This document shows positions 8,476-17,927 of a stretch of DNA of 45,698 bases, piece by piece (within the stretch, counting starts at the first letter, position 1; each line of letters opens with the position of its first letter). Source of the DNA: Alcaligenaceae bacterium (GTDB taxonomy: Bacteria; Pseudomonadota; Gammaproteobacteria; Burkholderiales; Burkholderiaceae_B). The notes under the pieces are model-generated. The model was given only the letters and a program-made list of their open reading frames with translations, made no database searches and had not been told where the DNA came from. The stretch spans positions 1 through 45,698 of the forward strand of contig CANCMG010000027.1 in assembly GCA_947378965.1 (NCBI GenBank), written 5' to 3'. The position numbers and the translations under genes are program-made.

Positions 8476-9423
8476 TTACCGCTTGCGCAGACGTGGATCT
8501 AAAAATTGATACGCTTGATCAACCAAAAGATTCACTACAATAAAAAACAAAGCAGTTAAGATGATGCCTGCCTGCACCACGGCGTACTCTCGACTCAACA
8601 CTGCTGTTGTGATCATCATGCCCAACCCCGGCACCGCAAAGACAACCTCTGTCATCACAGCACCGCGCAATAACCCGCCTAGCTGCAAACCAATCACAGT
8701 GACTAACGGCATCAGTACATTGCGCATCGCATGCACACCGACGACACGCGACATCGGTTCACCGCGCGCGCGCACGGCACTAATGAAAGGCTGCCCCATG
8801 ACATCAATCAGGCTGGCACGCGTAGTGATCGAAATCAAGCCGGCGTAATACAAGCCAAGCGTGATCGCTGGCAGTGCCAAGTGATGCAATCCACCGGCCA
8901 AATCTTCCCAAGGCCTAACAAACCCCATAGTCGGAAACCAACCAAGCCCGACGCCAAAAATCCAAATAAGAATGATGCCCAGGTAAAAACTCGGAAAGGC
9001 TGAACCCAGTACAGAAAGCGAAGAGACGATCCAATCGATCGGCCCGCCACGTTTGAGCGCTGCGACCATCCCGGCTGGGACGCCAACCAACAGCGCAAAA
9101 ATCAAGGCAAGAGCGGACAACCAGAGCGTCACAGGCAAAGCCTGCATCACTGCAAGTTGAAAAATATCTGCGCGAGTGATGTAAGACCTGCCCCAGTCAC
9201 CTTGTACAAAATGTCCCATCCATTTTGCATACTGCACCACCAACGGCTGATCTAACCCAAGTTCTTTAGTGAGTCTGGCGTAGGCCTCGGGTGAGTACTC
9301 TGCCCCCAACAGCAAAGTCACAGGGTCACCCGGCGCGAGTTTTAAAAACCAAAACGTCGCAACCGAGACGATCCACAACACCAACAGGGTTTGCAGAACC
9401 TTTTTGAAAGATGCATTTGCCAA
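8476..9423 (-). CDS. Opp/Dpp ABC transporter permease, DppB/OppB type
   Basis: An inner-membrane permease of 315 residues. It opens with the first helix TLLVLWIVSVATFWFLKLAP followed by GDPVTLLLG, then LGLDQPLVVQYAKWMGHFVQGDWGRS, the classic DppB periplasmic region. The EAA-like loop is RARGEPMSRVVGVHAMRNVLMP and the C-terminus reads LVDQAYQFLDPRLRKR. The only usable start is TTG 9423, preceded by AAGAG; it lies four bases after the stop of the binding-protein gene. The weak start codon may lower permease output relative to the binding protein, a common pattern in importer operons. Confidence 0.9.
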   Translation of the reverse strand: MANASFKKVLQTLLVLWIVSVATFWFLKLAPGDPVTLLLGAEYSPEAYARLTKELGLDQPLVVQYAKWMGHFVQGDWGRSYITRADIFQLAVMQALPVTLWLSALALIFALLVGVPAGMVAALKRGGPIDWIVSSLSVLGSAFPSFYLGIILIWIFGVGLGWFPTMGFVRPWEDLAGGLHHLALPAITLGLYYAGLISITTRASLIDVMGQPFISAVRARGEPMSRVVGVHAMRNVLMPLVTVIGLQLGGLLRGAVMTEVVFAVPGLGMMITTAVLSREYAVVQAGIILTALFFIVVNLLVDQAYQFLDPRLRKR

Positions 9424-9427
9424 AGGA

Positions 9428-11074
9428 TTAGCTCTTAATCCAGACTGTGTGCATATTCATCAAGTCCACCGGCACGTACTTAAAGCCCTGTACCTTCTTA
9501 TTGAATATTTTATAGACCGCCGTATGCGCCAACACTGCAACGGGCGCATCGGTCTGCATCATGATGTCTTCGGCCTCGTAATACAACTTCTTACGCGTTG
9601 GCACATCCACAATCTCTGACGCTTTCAAAATCAAATCGTCAAATTTTGGATTGCTATAGCCCACGTAGTTCCAGGGTTTGCCGGTTAACCACTCTGGTCG
9701 GATCGTTTCATCGGGATCTAAGTCGGCCTGCCAGGCTTCGTCATACAAATCAAAATCACCAGCGTTACGACGCTTAGTCAGTACCGCAGGGTCCATGATC
9801 TCGAGTTTCGCTTTGATGCCGATTTTTGCAAGCATCGGGATGATCAGTTGCGCGTTACGACTACCACTACCGCCGTTAGAGGTAAAAGCTTCTGTAGCGA
9901 TAAATACTGGATTGATTTCACCCTGGATCGCCGCTTTGGCGCGATACTCTTGCGCTCGCTTCAAATCAAAAAACTGCCCTCTACCGGACTTGGCAATATT
10001 GGGATCGTAATACGCGGTCATTGGCGGTGAAATCAACGAGTACGCGGCCTTAGCATCGCCAAAGTAGCCCTGCTTAACCAACACCTCACGATCAATCGCA
10101 AAGGCGACTGCAAGGCGTAAATTCACATCAGTAAACGGGCCGCGCTTGTTATTCATGCCCAAGAAGGAGTAATTGCCTTCAATCTCGCCATACACATTCA
10201 GATTTTTGTTACTACGCAACTGGTTCATAAACTGAAAGGGGCAAGCATCTAAGCCATCGATCTGGCCTGACATCAAGGCTGCGACAGCTGAAGTCGGTTC
10301 TTTGATCAAGACGATATGAATCTTATCTAAATATGGCAGCCCCGCCTCAAAGTAATCAGGATTGCGAGCGAGTTCGATCATTTCATTCTCGCGCCACTGC
10401 ACAAATTTAAACGGGCCTGTACCGACGGGATTACGACCAAAATCTTTGCCGAACTTCTCAACAGCAGAGCGCGATACGATGGTGCCTGCGCGACCCGTGG
10501 CACCGTTCATGGCCACCGGAAAAAAAGCAAAGGGCTTGACGTAACGAACTCGCACGGTCAACGGATCAAGTACGTCGATGCCGTCTAAGTCGGTCACCAT
10601 CCACGCGTGAGGAGATCCAACCGCTGGGTTCTTAACGCGCTCAATACTCCACTTAACGGCCTCTGCGTCGCACACATCACCGTTATGAAACTTCACACCA
10701 GGGCGAATCTTAAAGAGGTGCGTTTTTTCATCAGTCATTTCCCATTTTTCTGCCAGATCAGGCTCAAAAGTGACCGTCTTGCCGTCATAAGCGACTTTCA
10801 ATAAGCCGTTATAAATATTGTTATGGATTTTGATCGCGGCGAGCGAACCGGTGAAATGCGGATCAAGTGTATCGGGCGCAACAATCTGCCCCCATTTGAT
10901 AGAACCACCTCGTTTCGGTTCTTCCGCCGCGCGAGCCTCCCCCATCACGCTTGCACCGAATAAAGCTGAGGTGCCGGCCAAGGCTGCCCCCGCGCCAAGT
11001 GATTGCAAAAAACGACGGCGCTTGAAATCAGCAGCCAAATGTTGTCCAAGTGAAAACTTAAAGTCTTTGCCCAT
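9428..11074 (-). CDS. Opp/Dpp periplasmic solute-binding protein (SBP_bac_5), Tat signal
   Basis: This 548-residue periplasmic receptor delivers ligand to the permeases encoded just downstream and is the first gene of the operon. The N-terminus carries a twin-arginine motif, KRRRFLQSLGAGAALAG, with a cut site near GEARAAEEP, so export through Tat after folding is predicted. Mature-domain hallmarks of family 5 binding proteins follow: DTLDPHFTGSLAAIKIHNN, DLAEKWEMTDEKTHLFKIRP and GVKFHNGD. Transport of a peptide-like or amine-bearing compound is the default guess for this family. The promoter should lie in 11075-11327, where an operator-like dyad is visible. Confidence 0.92.
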   Translation of the reverse strand: MGKDFKFSLGQHLAADFKRRRFLQSLGAGAALAGTSALFGASVMGEARAAEEPKRGGSIKWGQIVAPDTLDPHFTGSLAAIKIHNNIYNGLLKVAYDGKTVTFEPDLAEKWEMTDEKTHLFKIRPGVKFHNGDVCDAEAVKWSIERVKNPAVGSPHAWMVTDLDGIDVLDPLTVRVRYVKPFAFFPVAMNGATGRAGTIVSRSAVEKFGKDFGRNPVGTGPFKFVQWRENEMIELARNPDYFEAGLPYLDKIHIVLIKEPTSAVAALMSGQIDGLDACPFQFMNQLRSNKNLNVYGEIEGNYSFLGMNNKRGPFTDVNLRLAVAFAIDREVLVKQGYFGDAKAAYSLISPPMTAYYDPNIAKSGRGQFFDLKRAQEYRAKAAIQGEINPVFIATEAFTSNGGSGSRNAQLIIPMLAKIGIKAKLEIMDPAVLTKRRNAGDFDLYDEAWQADLDPDETIRPEWLTGKPWNYVGYSNPKFDDLILKASEIVDVPTRKKLYYEAEDIMMQTDAPVAVLAHTAVYKIFNKKVQGFKYVPVDLMNMHTVWIKS

Positions 11075-11198
11075 GACGGTACGCCTCGTTGAGTGACTGG
11101 TATCGAAGCAGTCATAGCAATTCTTGTGCCAACATCAACAACCAAATAAATGCAAGGCATCACCTCTGTAAGGTCTGCGAAGCCTCTGGGCATCGATA

Positions 11199-11241
11199 TG
11201 AAATAGTGCGGCGCACCATTTCAGATGCCTCTTAATGGTGC
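11199..11241. promoter_or_regulatory. Operator-like dyad with a third half-site between divergent transporter genes
   Basis: TGAAATAGTGC (11199-11209) faces GCACCATTTCA (11213-11223) across three bases, matching in 10 of 11 pairs. A further AATGGTGC half-site follows at 11234-11241. A second imperfect inverted repeat, ATAAGGTGGT (11263-11272)/ACCACTTAT (11291-11299), lies closer to the Bug gene. The region separates the Opp/Dpp operon (minus) from a Bug gene (plus), so one regulator could govern both. No regulator gene is adjacent. Confidence 0.45.
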
Positions 11242-11327
11242 CTAGCAACAAAAGAGGGTTAGATAAGGTGGTTCTCTTGCAATCGAATAGACCACTTATA
11301 CTTAGCCAACATCAAGAGAGACTAAGC

Positions 11328-12341
11328 ATGCGCGCACCCTCACCTCGCCTCAACCCAGTGAATGGGCAGTACCTGTTGTCTCTGATTCTTTTTATTTTTA
11401 TTTTTAGCTGTTTGAGTGCAAATCCCACTCGGGCTCAAACAAGCTATCCAGAGCGACCAATTCGCCTGATCGTCAGTTTTGCTGCGGGTGGTCCGACCGA
11501 TATCTTCGCGCGACTGGTAGCGGTACGACTCGAAAAAGAATTGGGGCAACCCATAGTCGTCGAAAACAAGCCCGGCGGCGGCTCGAACATTGGCTCTGAG
11601 TTTGTTGCACGGGCCAAGCCTGATGGCTATACCCTGTTGTTAGGAACAATCGCCAACACCACCAACATGGCGATATACAAAAATCTAGGTTATGACACCG
11701 AGCGTGACTTTGTTCACATCACCCAGATTATGTCGTCGCCCAGCATCTTAGTCGTCAACAACGATATTCCAGTCAAAAATTTAGCCGAATTGATCGCCTA
11801 TGTGCAGGCTCGCCCAGGCAAGCTTAGCTATGCCTCGTCCGGTGCAGGTGGCTTGCAACATCATGCAGGTGAGCTGCTGAAGATGAGAGCCAATTTAGAT
11901 ATGCTGCACATCCCGTATAAAGGCGCGGTGCCAGCACTCACCGACGTGATGGGAGGCAATGTCGCCATGGGCTTTAAAACAGCGAGCGGAGTGATGCCCA
12001 CCATCTTGAATGGCAAGGTCAGAGCAATTGCTGTCGCGGGTCGTCAGCGGCTAGTGCAGTTGCCCGACCTACCCACAATGATTGAGTCTGGCATGCCTGA
12101 TTTTGAAGTGGATTCATGGAATGGTTTGTTTGCACCTGCTGGCACACCACCCCAAATCATTGCAAAGCTTGCCAACGCTACTATCGCCATTTTGAAATCA
12201 GATGAGATTTCAGAAAAATTTAAAACGATCTCAGCTGTACCCGTGGGAAGCACACCCGAGCAATTCAAACAGTATGTGCATGAAGAGGTTGTGAAATGGG
12301 GGCAAGTCGCCAAACAAGCGGGCGTCAGTATCGATCAGTGA
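11328..12341 (+). CDS. Bug/TctC-family periplasmic solute-binding protein
   Basis: A 337-residue Bug protein. ATG 11328 follows AAGAGAG and starts a signal peptide with an unusually hydrophobic core (YLLSLILFIFIFSCLSA, cut near TRAQTS). The frame extends upstream to 11235 without a ribosome binding site. Ligand-loop motif SFAAGGPTD and the later AKPDGYTLLLG are typical. Its sequence differs strongly from the tandem pair at 2876-4955, so it is an older paralogue with probably another ligand. It sits between the two Opp/Dpp operons: divergent from the first and convergent with the second, whose last stop is four bases away. It is thus a stand-alone transcription unit with no membrane partner. 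Confidence 0.9.
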   Translation: MRAPSPRLNPVNGQYLLSLILFIFIFSCLSANPTRAQTSYPERPIRLIVSFAAGGPTDIFARLVAVRLEKELGQPIVVENKPGGGSNIGSEFVARAKPDGYTLLLGTIANTTNMAIYKNLGYDTERDFVHITQIMSSPSILVVNNDIPVKNLAELIAYVQARPGKLSYASSGAGGLQHHAGELLKMRANLDMLHIPYKGAVPALTDVMGGNVAMGFKTASGVMPTILNGKVRAIAVAGRQRLVQLPDLPTMIESGMPDFEVDSWNGLFAPAGTPPQIIAKLANATIAILKSDEISEKFKTISAVPVGSTPEQFKQYVHEEVVKWGQVAKQAGVSIDQ

Positions 12342-12345
12342 GCGC

Positions 12346-13326
12346 TCAGTCGTTTAAGTGACAGGCCGACCAATGACCGGCCGATAACTCACGCAACACG
12401 GGCGCTTGCTCGGCACAGACAGGCTTAGCGTGGGGGCAGCGCGGGTGAAAATGGCATCCAGTGGGTGGGGCTAGCGGCGACGGGATCTCGCCTTTGATCG
12501 GCGCGTAGGCAATGTTGCGTCGGTCAAGCCTTGGTACTTCGGCCAGCAAGGCTTGGGTGTAGGGATGATTGGGATGGTCATGCAGTTCGGTGGTTTGACC
12601 GATTTCGACCACACGCCCTAAATACATGACGACTACGCGATCAGCAATATGGCGCACTACCCCAAGATCGTGACTGATAAACAAATACGTTAAGGCAAGG
12701 CGCTCGCGCAAATCCATAAACAAATTCAGCACCTGTGCTTGAATCGACACATCAAGCGCGGCCACGGCTTCGTCGCATACTAACAAAGTGGGTTCAACAG
12801 CTAAAGCGCGTGCAATGCCAATGCGTGCGCGCTGGCCACCCGAGAACTGATGCGGAAAGCGTCTGACATAAGAGGCATCAAGCCCAACTTGTTCGAGTAA
12901 ATGCGCGGCCTGCTCTTTTGCCTGACTCGCAGGGATCAGCCCGTGCGCGATCGGCGCCTCGACGATCGCCTCACCCACGCGCTTACGCGGGTTCAGCGAA
13001 GCAAAGGGATCTTGAAAGATCATCTGAATCTTTGGGCGGATACCAGGCGCATGCTGCAAGGCCTTACCTTCAAATAACACCTCGCCCTCGGTTGCCGAAT
13101 ACAACCCCGCGATCACGCGACCTAGCGTTGATTTGCCACAACCCGATTCACCGACCAAGCCAATCACTTCGCCCGCAGCGATTGAAAACGACACTTGATC
13201 GACCGCATGCACAGTTTGCGCGGGCGCTGCCAAGCCAAGCTTCGCTGCAAAACGCTCGATGACATCTTGTGAACTCGTAAAACGCTTACTCACCTTACGC
13301 AAGTCAAGCAGCGGTGTTGTTGTCAT
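12346..13326 (-). CDS. Oligopeptide/dipeptide ABC transporter ATPase, OppF type (second system)
   Basis: The distal ATPase (326 residues) of the second importer. Walker A is GESGCGKST, the signature FSGGQRARIGIARAL, Walker B LLVCDEAVAALD, and the H-loop FISHDLG. The C-terminal Cys motif is GCHFHPRCPHAKPVC. An N-terminal extension (VIERFAAKLGLAAPAQTVHAVD) between the first strand and the A-loop region is typical for OppF-like proteins. Its ATG at 13326 overlaps the stop of the OppD-type gene by four bases. It is the last gene of the operon and runs convergently up to the Bug gene ending at 12341. Overall it is only distantly similar to the ATPase at 5499, so the two importers are not a recent duplication. 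Confidence 0.92.
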   Translation of the reverse strand: MTTTPLLDLRKVSKRFTSSQDVIERFAAKLGLAAPAQTVHAVDQVSFSIAAGEVIGLVGESGCGKSTLGRVIAGLYSATEGEVLFEGKALQHAPGIRPKIQMIFQDPFASLNPRKRVGEAIVEAPIAHGLIPASQAKEQAAHLLEQVGLDASYVRRFPHQFSGGQRARIGIARALAVEPTLLVCDEAVAALDVSIQAQVLNLFMDLRERLALTYLFISHDLGVVRHIADRVVVMYLGRVVEIGQTTELHDHPNHPYTQALLAEVPRLDRRNIAYAPIKGEIPSPLAPPTGCHFHPRCPHAKPVCAEQAPVLRELSAGHWSACHLND

Positions 13327-14294
13327 GGCTTAACCTCGAGAAGCGGTCGCACACAGCGCACAAGTCGCGCGTCTGCAAATTCACGCACCGGAGGATCAAC
13401 CGCGCAGTCCTCACCCGCAAAGCTACAGCGATTACGAAACGCGCAACCCTTAGGGCGATTGACCAGTGACGGCGTCATGCCAGGAATCTGATGTAAGCGT
13501 TGCCCGCGCGGATTGTTCGCAGGCACTGAATCCAGCAAGCCGCGGGTGTAGGGATGAAGTGGTGCATTGAGCACCTGCTCGACCGGGCCAGTTTCAACGA
13601 TACGGCCGGCATACATGACCGCGACACGTTGTGCCAAACCCGCCACAACCGCTAAGTCGTGGGTAATCCAGATTAAGGCGGTCCCTGTTTCGCGCGCCAA
13701 ACGCTGCATTTCAAACAAGATTTGACCTTGTACCGTCACATCCAGTGCGGTGGTCGGCTCGTCAGCAATAATCAGTGCTGGGCGCAATAACAGAGCGATT
13801 GCGATCGCCACGCGCTGACGCATACCACCCGAAAATTGGTGAGGATATTGTTTCAAGCGTTCGTCAGGCGAGGCGATACCGACCTGCACCAAGACTTCAC
13901 GACAGCGTGCCCTCGCCTGTTCAGCCGACATTGAACGATGGGCCTGCAGCGTTTCAATCATTTGAGTATCGACGCGCAACACCGGGTTAAGCGTCATCAT
14001 TGGATCTTGAAAGATCATGGCAAGACGCTCGCCGCGTAACTGCCTGAGCGACTCTTCGTTGGCACCGACTAATTCTTTTCCTTCAAAGCGTATGCTACCT
14101 TGCGTGATTTTGCCGGGCGCATCAATGAGGCCCATGATTGAGAAGCCTGTCACGGATTTACCCGAGCCAGATTCACCGACTAAGCCCAAAATCTCACCAG
14201 GCTGCACTCGCAAACTGACCTCGTCGACCGCCGGCAACAAGCCAAGGCGTGTCGAAAATTCAGTGCGTAGTGAAGTGATTTCTAAAAGTGACAT
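13323..14294 (-). CDS. Oligopeptide/dipeptide ABC transporter ATPase, OppD type (second system)
   Basis: A 323-residue ATPase with Walker A GESGSGKSV, signature FSGGMRQRVAIAIAL, Walker B LIIADEPTTALD, H-loop WITHDLAVV and C-terminal GCAFRNRCSFAGEDC. It hydrolyses ATP together with the OppF-type partner downstream to drive import. All key residues are present. It begins at ATG 14294, 151 bases after the OppC-type permease gene, the only sizeable gap in this operon. No terminator is visible in that gap, so read-through is likely. Confidence 0.93.
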   Translation of the reverse strand: MSLLEITSLRTEFSTRLGLLPAVDEVSLRVQPGEILGLVGESGSGKSVTGFSIMGLIDAPGKITQGSIRFEGKELVGANEESLRQLRGERLAMIFQDPMMTLNPVLRVDTQMIETLQAHRSMSAEQARARCREVLVQVGIASPDERLKQYPHQFSGGMRQRVAIAIALLLRPALIIADEPTTALDVTVQGQILFEMQRLARETGTALIWITHDLAVVAGLAQRVAVMYAGRIVETGPVEQVLNAPLHPYTRGLLDSVPANNPRGQRLHQIPGMTPSLVNRPKGCAFRNRCSFAGEDCAVDPPVREFADARLVRCVRPLLEVKP

Positions 14295-14445
14295 AGCGTC
14301 TTAAGGTGCGATCTGTCAGACAGGAGCTGGCAGAGGGTGTATGGGGCGCGGTTTATCATGCCCGGAGTCGTGTGTGTATTGAGCGCACCAATCGCGCCAT
14401 GCAGGGCCTTGGTGGGTTGACTGAGGTCGTAAGTCATTTTCATAT

Positions 14446-15351
14446 TCAACGTGCCAGTCGGGGGTTCAATACATCGCGTAATTGATCGCCAACTAAATTA
14501 ATCGCGACAATCGTCAGCAACAACGCGACTCCCGGATAAACCGAAATCCAATACTTACCAGACAACATATATTCATAACCATTGGCGATCAGCAGGCCCA
14601 ACGACGGCTCGGTGATGGGTAAGCCCAATCCCAAAAAAGACAACGTTGCTTCAAGTGCAATGGCGTGAGCAACTTGAACGGTGCCCACCACCAGTAAGGG
14701 TGGCAAGGTATTGGGGATCAAATGCTTAAGCAGCACGCGCCACGTTGGCAAGCCTAAACCGCGAGCAGCCTCCATGTATTCTTTATTGCGCTCAACCAAA
14801 GCCGCTGACCTCGCAGTGCGCGCGTAATAGGCCCACTGCACAGTCACGAGTGCAATGATGACTTTTTCAATACCGGGGCCGAGCACCGCAATCAAAATCA
14901 GTGCCACCAAGATGGCCGGAAAGCCCAATTGAATATCAACGATACGCATCAAAATCTGCTCATAGCGTCCGCCAAAAAAGGCCGCACTGACGCCTAAGCC
15001 TGCGCCAAGTGCCAAGGCAATGGCGCCACTAATGACCCCGACCATCAAAGACACGCGCAACCCATACAAAATGGCAGAAAACATATCGCGCCCCATACCA
15101 TCGGTGCCCAGCACGAAGGTTGCACCCAGCATCGACTCAGAGCCTGGGGGCAAGCGCGAATCCATCAAATCGAGTTTTGCAAGGTCGTAAGGATTTTGCG
15201 GTGCAAGCCACGGTGCAAAAATCGCAAGCAGCAACACGATTACCAAAAGCGCCAGGCCAAATAAAGCAATGCGCGACTGTGAAAAATCTCGGACGAATTG
15301 ACGCCAGGGCGTGTCTTGGGCGAGTAGCACGGCAGAAGAGGATGCGTTCAT
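14446..15351 (-). CDS. Opp/Dpp ABC transporter permease, OppC type (second system)
   Basis: A 301-residue inner-membrane permease with six predicted helices. Its first helix (IALFGLALLVIVLLLAIFAP) is followed by WLAPQNPYDLAKLDLMDSRL and the conserved LGTDGMGRDMFSAILYGLRVSL. The EAA loop is EAARGLGLPTWRVLLKHLIP and the C-terminus reads GDQLRDVLNPRLAR. It follows the OppB-type gene with a 15-base spacer. Together they form the transmembrane channel of the second importer. Confidence 0.92.
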   Translation of the reverse strand: MNASSSAVLLAQDTPWRQFVRDFSQSRIALFGLALLVIVLLLAIFAPWLAPQNPYDLAKLDLMDSRLPPGSESMLGATFVLGTDGMGRDMFSAILYGLRVSLMVGVISGAIALALGAGLGVSAAFFGGRYEQILMRIVDIQLGFPAILVALILIAVLGPGIEKVIIALVTVQWAYYARTARSAALVERNKEYMEAARGLGLPTWRVLLKHLIPNTLPPLLVVGTVQVAHAIALEATLSFLGLGLPITEPSLGLLIANGYEYMLSGKYWISVYPGVALLLTIVAINLVGDQLRDVLNPRLAR

Positions 15352-15366
15352 GAGTCAGCCAGTTAG

Positions 15367-16344
15367 TTAATTTTTAGCTGCGCTTAAACGCACACGCGGA
15401 TCGAGTACCGAATACAAAATATCGATCACGAGGTTAATGACCACAAACATCAAGACGGTAATCATCAGATACGCCACGACCACCGGGCGATCAAGTTGAA
15501 AGATCGAATCAATCACTAACTTACCCATCCCGGGCCAGGCAAAAATCGACTCAGTCACGATAGCAAAAGCAATCACTGAGCCTAACTCAAGCCCAATCAC
15601 AGTCACCAAGGGGATCATGATATTTTTTAACAAGTGCACACCAAGAATGCGGCTCTTGCGTAAACCCTTGGCACGTGCAAAGCGTATGTAATCAAGTAAC
15701 ACGTTCTCGCGAACCTGCGCGCGGGTCAGCCTGATAATTAAGCTCAGCTTAAATAATGCCAAGTTAATGCCCGGAAGAATGGCGTATTTCAGCCCATCCC
15801 AGTGGATAATCGAAAGCTTCATCCCCAAAAATTCGGTAGTGGGGCCGCGCCCAGTTGAAGGCAACCAACCCAACTGAACCGCAAACAGCATGATCAGCAT
15901 CAAGCCGACCCAAAACGTTGGCAAAGAAAAACCAACGATTGAAATTGCCATGATGGCTTTCGAAATTTTGCTGTCTGGCTTCAGGCCTGCATACAGACCT
16001 AACGGGATCCCCACCAGAATTGAAATCAGCATTGCAACCGTGGCAAGCTCAAGCGTTGCTGGCATACGCTCAAAAATCACTTCGAGTGCGGGGCGGCCGT
16101 AGACAAAGCTTTTTCCGAGGTCGCCACTGGCTGCATTTTTTAAAAACAACAAATATTGCATCCAGCCTGGCTTATCTAAGCCGAGGGCTACCCGCGCGCG
16201 GTCTCGCTCAATTTGATCAGCATCGGGGCTAATCAAAATTTCGACAGGGTCACCCACAACAAACAAGCCTGCAAAGACAAGCAAGGATGTGACGAGTAAT
16301 ACAAGAGCCGTCTGCGACAAACGTCGCATAATAAAAACAAACAT
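15367..16344 (-). CDS. Opp/Dpp ABC transporter permease, OppB type (second system)
   Basis: A 325-residue permease. The N-terminal helix (LVLLVTSLLVFAGLFVVG) leads to GDPVEILISPDADQIERDRA, followed by GDLGKSFVYGRPALEVI in the periplasmic loop. The EAA loop reads RAKGLRKSRILGVHLLKNIMIP. Helices near the C-terminus are VVAYLMITVLMFVVINLVID, and the protein ends DPRVRLSAAKN. Its ATG at 16344 shares one base with the stop of the binding-protein gene (TAATG), a strong sign of translational coupling. Confidence 0.92.
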   Translation of the reverse strand: MFVFIMRRLSQTALVLLVTSLLVFAGLFVVGDPVEILISPDADQIERDRARVALGLDKPGWMQYLLFLKNAASGDLGKSFVYGRPALEVIFERMPATLELATVAMLISILVGIPLGLYAGLKPDSKISKAIMAISIVGFSLPTFWVGLMLIMLFAVQLGWLPSTGRGPTTEFLGMKLSIIHWDGLKYAILPGINLALFKLSLIIRLTRAQVRENVLLDYIRFARAKGLRKSRILGVHLLKNIMIPLVTVIGLELGSVIAFAIVTESIFAWPGMGKLVIDSIFQLDRPVVVAYLMITVLMFVVINLVIDILYSVLDPRVRLSAAKN

Positions 16345-17927
16345 TATTTCTTGATCTTCACTTCGTGTGCAAGGGTGTACTGGTCTGCACGCGCTGCGTA
16401 GGTCAGATTTGCTTTGGTCCCCCAGACCGAGACTTCATAGTGCAAGGGAACAATCCCCATCAACTCTATCGCCTTTTCACTGGCGAGCGCCAGTTTGGCG
16501 CCACGCTTTGCTTCATCAATCTCAATCATGGCAGCAGTCGTCAACGAATCTAACTCAGGGCTTGAAAATCGACCGCGATTGGCTGCTCCGATGCCGGTTG
16601 CCGCATCATAGGTGCCCAACAGAGACCGCAAGGGCGAACTTGGGTCGCCGCTCTCGGAGGCCCAGCCAGCAAGCATGAACGAGAACTCCAGCTTCGAGCC
16701 ACGCGAAAAGAAAATATTTGAGGGCATGGTCTCAAGCTTGGTCACGATACCAACGCGCGTTAAAAACTGCGCAACAGCTTGCGCAATTTTTTCGTCATTG
16801 ATATACCGATTGTTGGGGGAGTGGAGCGTTAACTGAAAACCATTTGGGTAGCCCGCTTCAGCCAAGAGTTTTTTTGCACCCTCTGGATCATATTTTTCAA
16901 CCGGTAAATTCTTACTGGTGCCAAAGAACTGCTCGGCGATGAGTTGACCTGCAGGTACGGCGACTGTCTCCATGATGCGCTCAACAATGACGTCACGATT
17001 CATGGCCTTTGAAATCGCGCGCCTGACTCGCGGGTCGGTCAAAGGGTTTGCCTCTTCCATTGGCTTGCCATCAGCCGTACGCACAAAGGGCGAATTTTTG
17101 GTGCGATTCGAATCCATGTGCAAATAAATAATGCGGTTCGATACCGTTTGGGCAATTGCTAGATCTTTATTACTCGAGAGGCGCTTGACGTCTGGAGTGG
17201 GTACGTTTTCAATCATTTGCAGATCGCCCGCGAGCAACGCGGCAACACGCGCCGCGTTGTTTGCGATCATGCGCATTTGCACTGTCGTCCAGTCGCCCTT
17301 ACCACCCCAGTACTCATCGTTGCGAGCGAAAACCACACGGTCGCCCGGCTTGTACTCAACAAATTTATAGGGGCCTGTGCCAATCATGGCTTTACCACTG
17401 TTGAAGTCTTCAGTTTTGGCCGACTCGGCGACGGCCTTCGGTATGATTTGTGCTGAATTTAAATCGCGGATTAAGCCGGTATAAGGCTTAGCCGTCTTCA
17501 ATATCAGCGTATGGGCATCGGGCGCCGAAGCCTCAGTGATCTGACGCACATACAACGCAAAGGATGCTGGGCTGTTTGGTACGTCAGGGATCCGCTTAAA
17601 CGTTGCCAAGACGTCATCGGCCACAAAAGGCGAGCCATCGTGCCACTTCACCCCTTTGCGCAACTTGATTTCGTATGTCAGTTCATCAATGTTGCGCCAG
17701 CTCTCAGCTAAACCAGGCTTGAGATTTTGAAGGGCGTCGGTCAAAAATAGAGGCTCAAAAACCTGTTTTGCCACCGAGATATTAGGCGTCAGGTTGTGAT
17801 AATGGGGGTCGAGAGACGTGATCGGCGCAGCCAAGCCGACGACTAACTCATTGGCGCTCAGCGACAGGGATTGAAACGAAAGCATCGCTAATAGAAGCAC
17901 TCGCGGGATACAGGTCAGCAATCGCAT
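16344..17927 (-). CDS. Opp/Dpp periplasmic solute-binding protein (second system)
   Basis: A 527-residue family 5 solute receptor, the promoter-proximal gene of the second importer. The Sec signal peptide is MRLLTCIPRVLLLAMLSFQS with cleavage near LSLSANE; unlike the first system there is no twin-arginine motif. Family hallmarks are TSLDPHYHNLTPN, LKPGLAESWRNIDELTYEIKLR and GVKWHDGSPFVADDV. Later segments such as MIGTGPYKFVEYKPGD and DPRVRRAISKAMNRD also fit. The different export route and low similarity to the binding protein at 9428 suggest a distinct ligand. Confidence 0.92.
   Translation of the reverse strand: MRLLTCIPRVLLLAMLSFQSLSLSANELVVGLAAPITSLDPHYHNLTPNISVAKQVFEPLFLTDALQNLKPGLAESWRNIDELTYEIKLRKGVKWHDGSPFVADDVLATFKRIPDVPNSPASFALYVRQITEASAPDAHTLILKTAKPYTGLIRDLNSAQIIPKAVAESAKTEDFNSGKAMIGTGPYKFVEYKPGDRVVFARNDEYWGGKGDWTTVQMRMIANNAARVAALLAGDLQMIENVPTPDVKRLSSNKDLAIAQTVSNRIIYLHMDSNRTKNSPFVRTADGKPMEEANPLTDPRVRRAISKAMNRDVIVERIMETVAVPAGQLIAEQFFGTSKNLPVEKYDPEGAKKLLAEAGYPNGFQLTLHSPNNRYINDEKIAQAVAQFLTRVGIVTKLETMPSNIFFSRGSKLEFSFMLAGWASESGDPSSPLRSLLGTYDAATGIGAANRGRFSSPELDSLTTAAMIEIDEAKRGAKLALASEKAIELMGIVPLHYEVSVWGTKANLTYAARADQYTLAHEVKIKK

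Noticed and set aside
14282-14443. A 53-codon open frame filling the gap between the OppC- and OppD-type genes of the second importer
   Set aside because: It has no ribosome binding site, no recognisable features and an unlikely composition. It overlaps the ATPase start in another frame. Chance is the simpler explanation.
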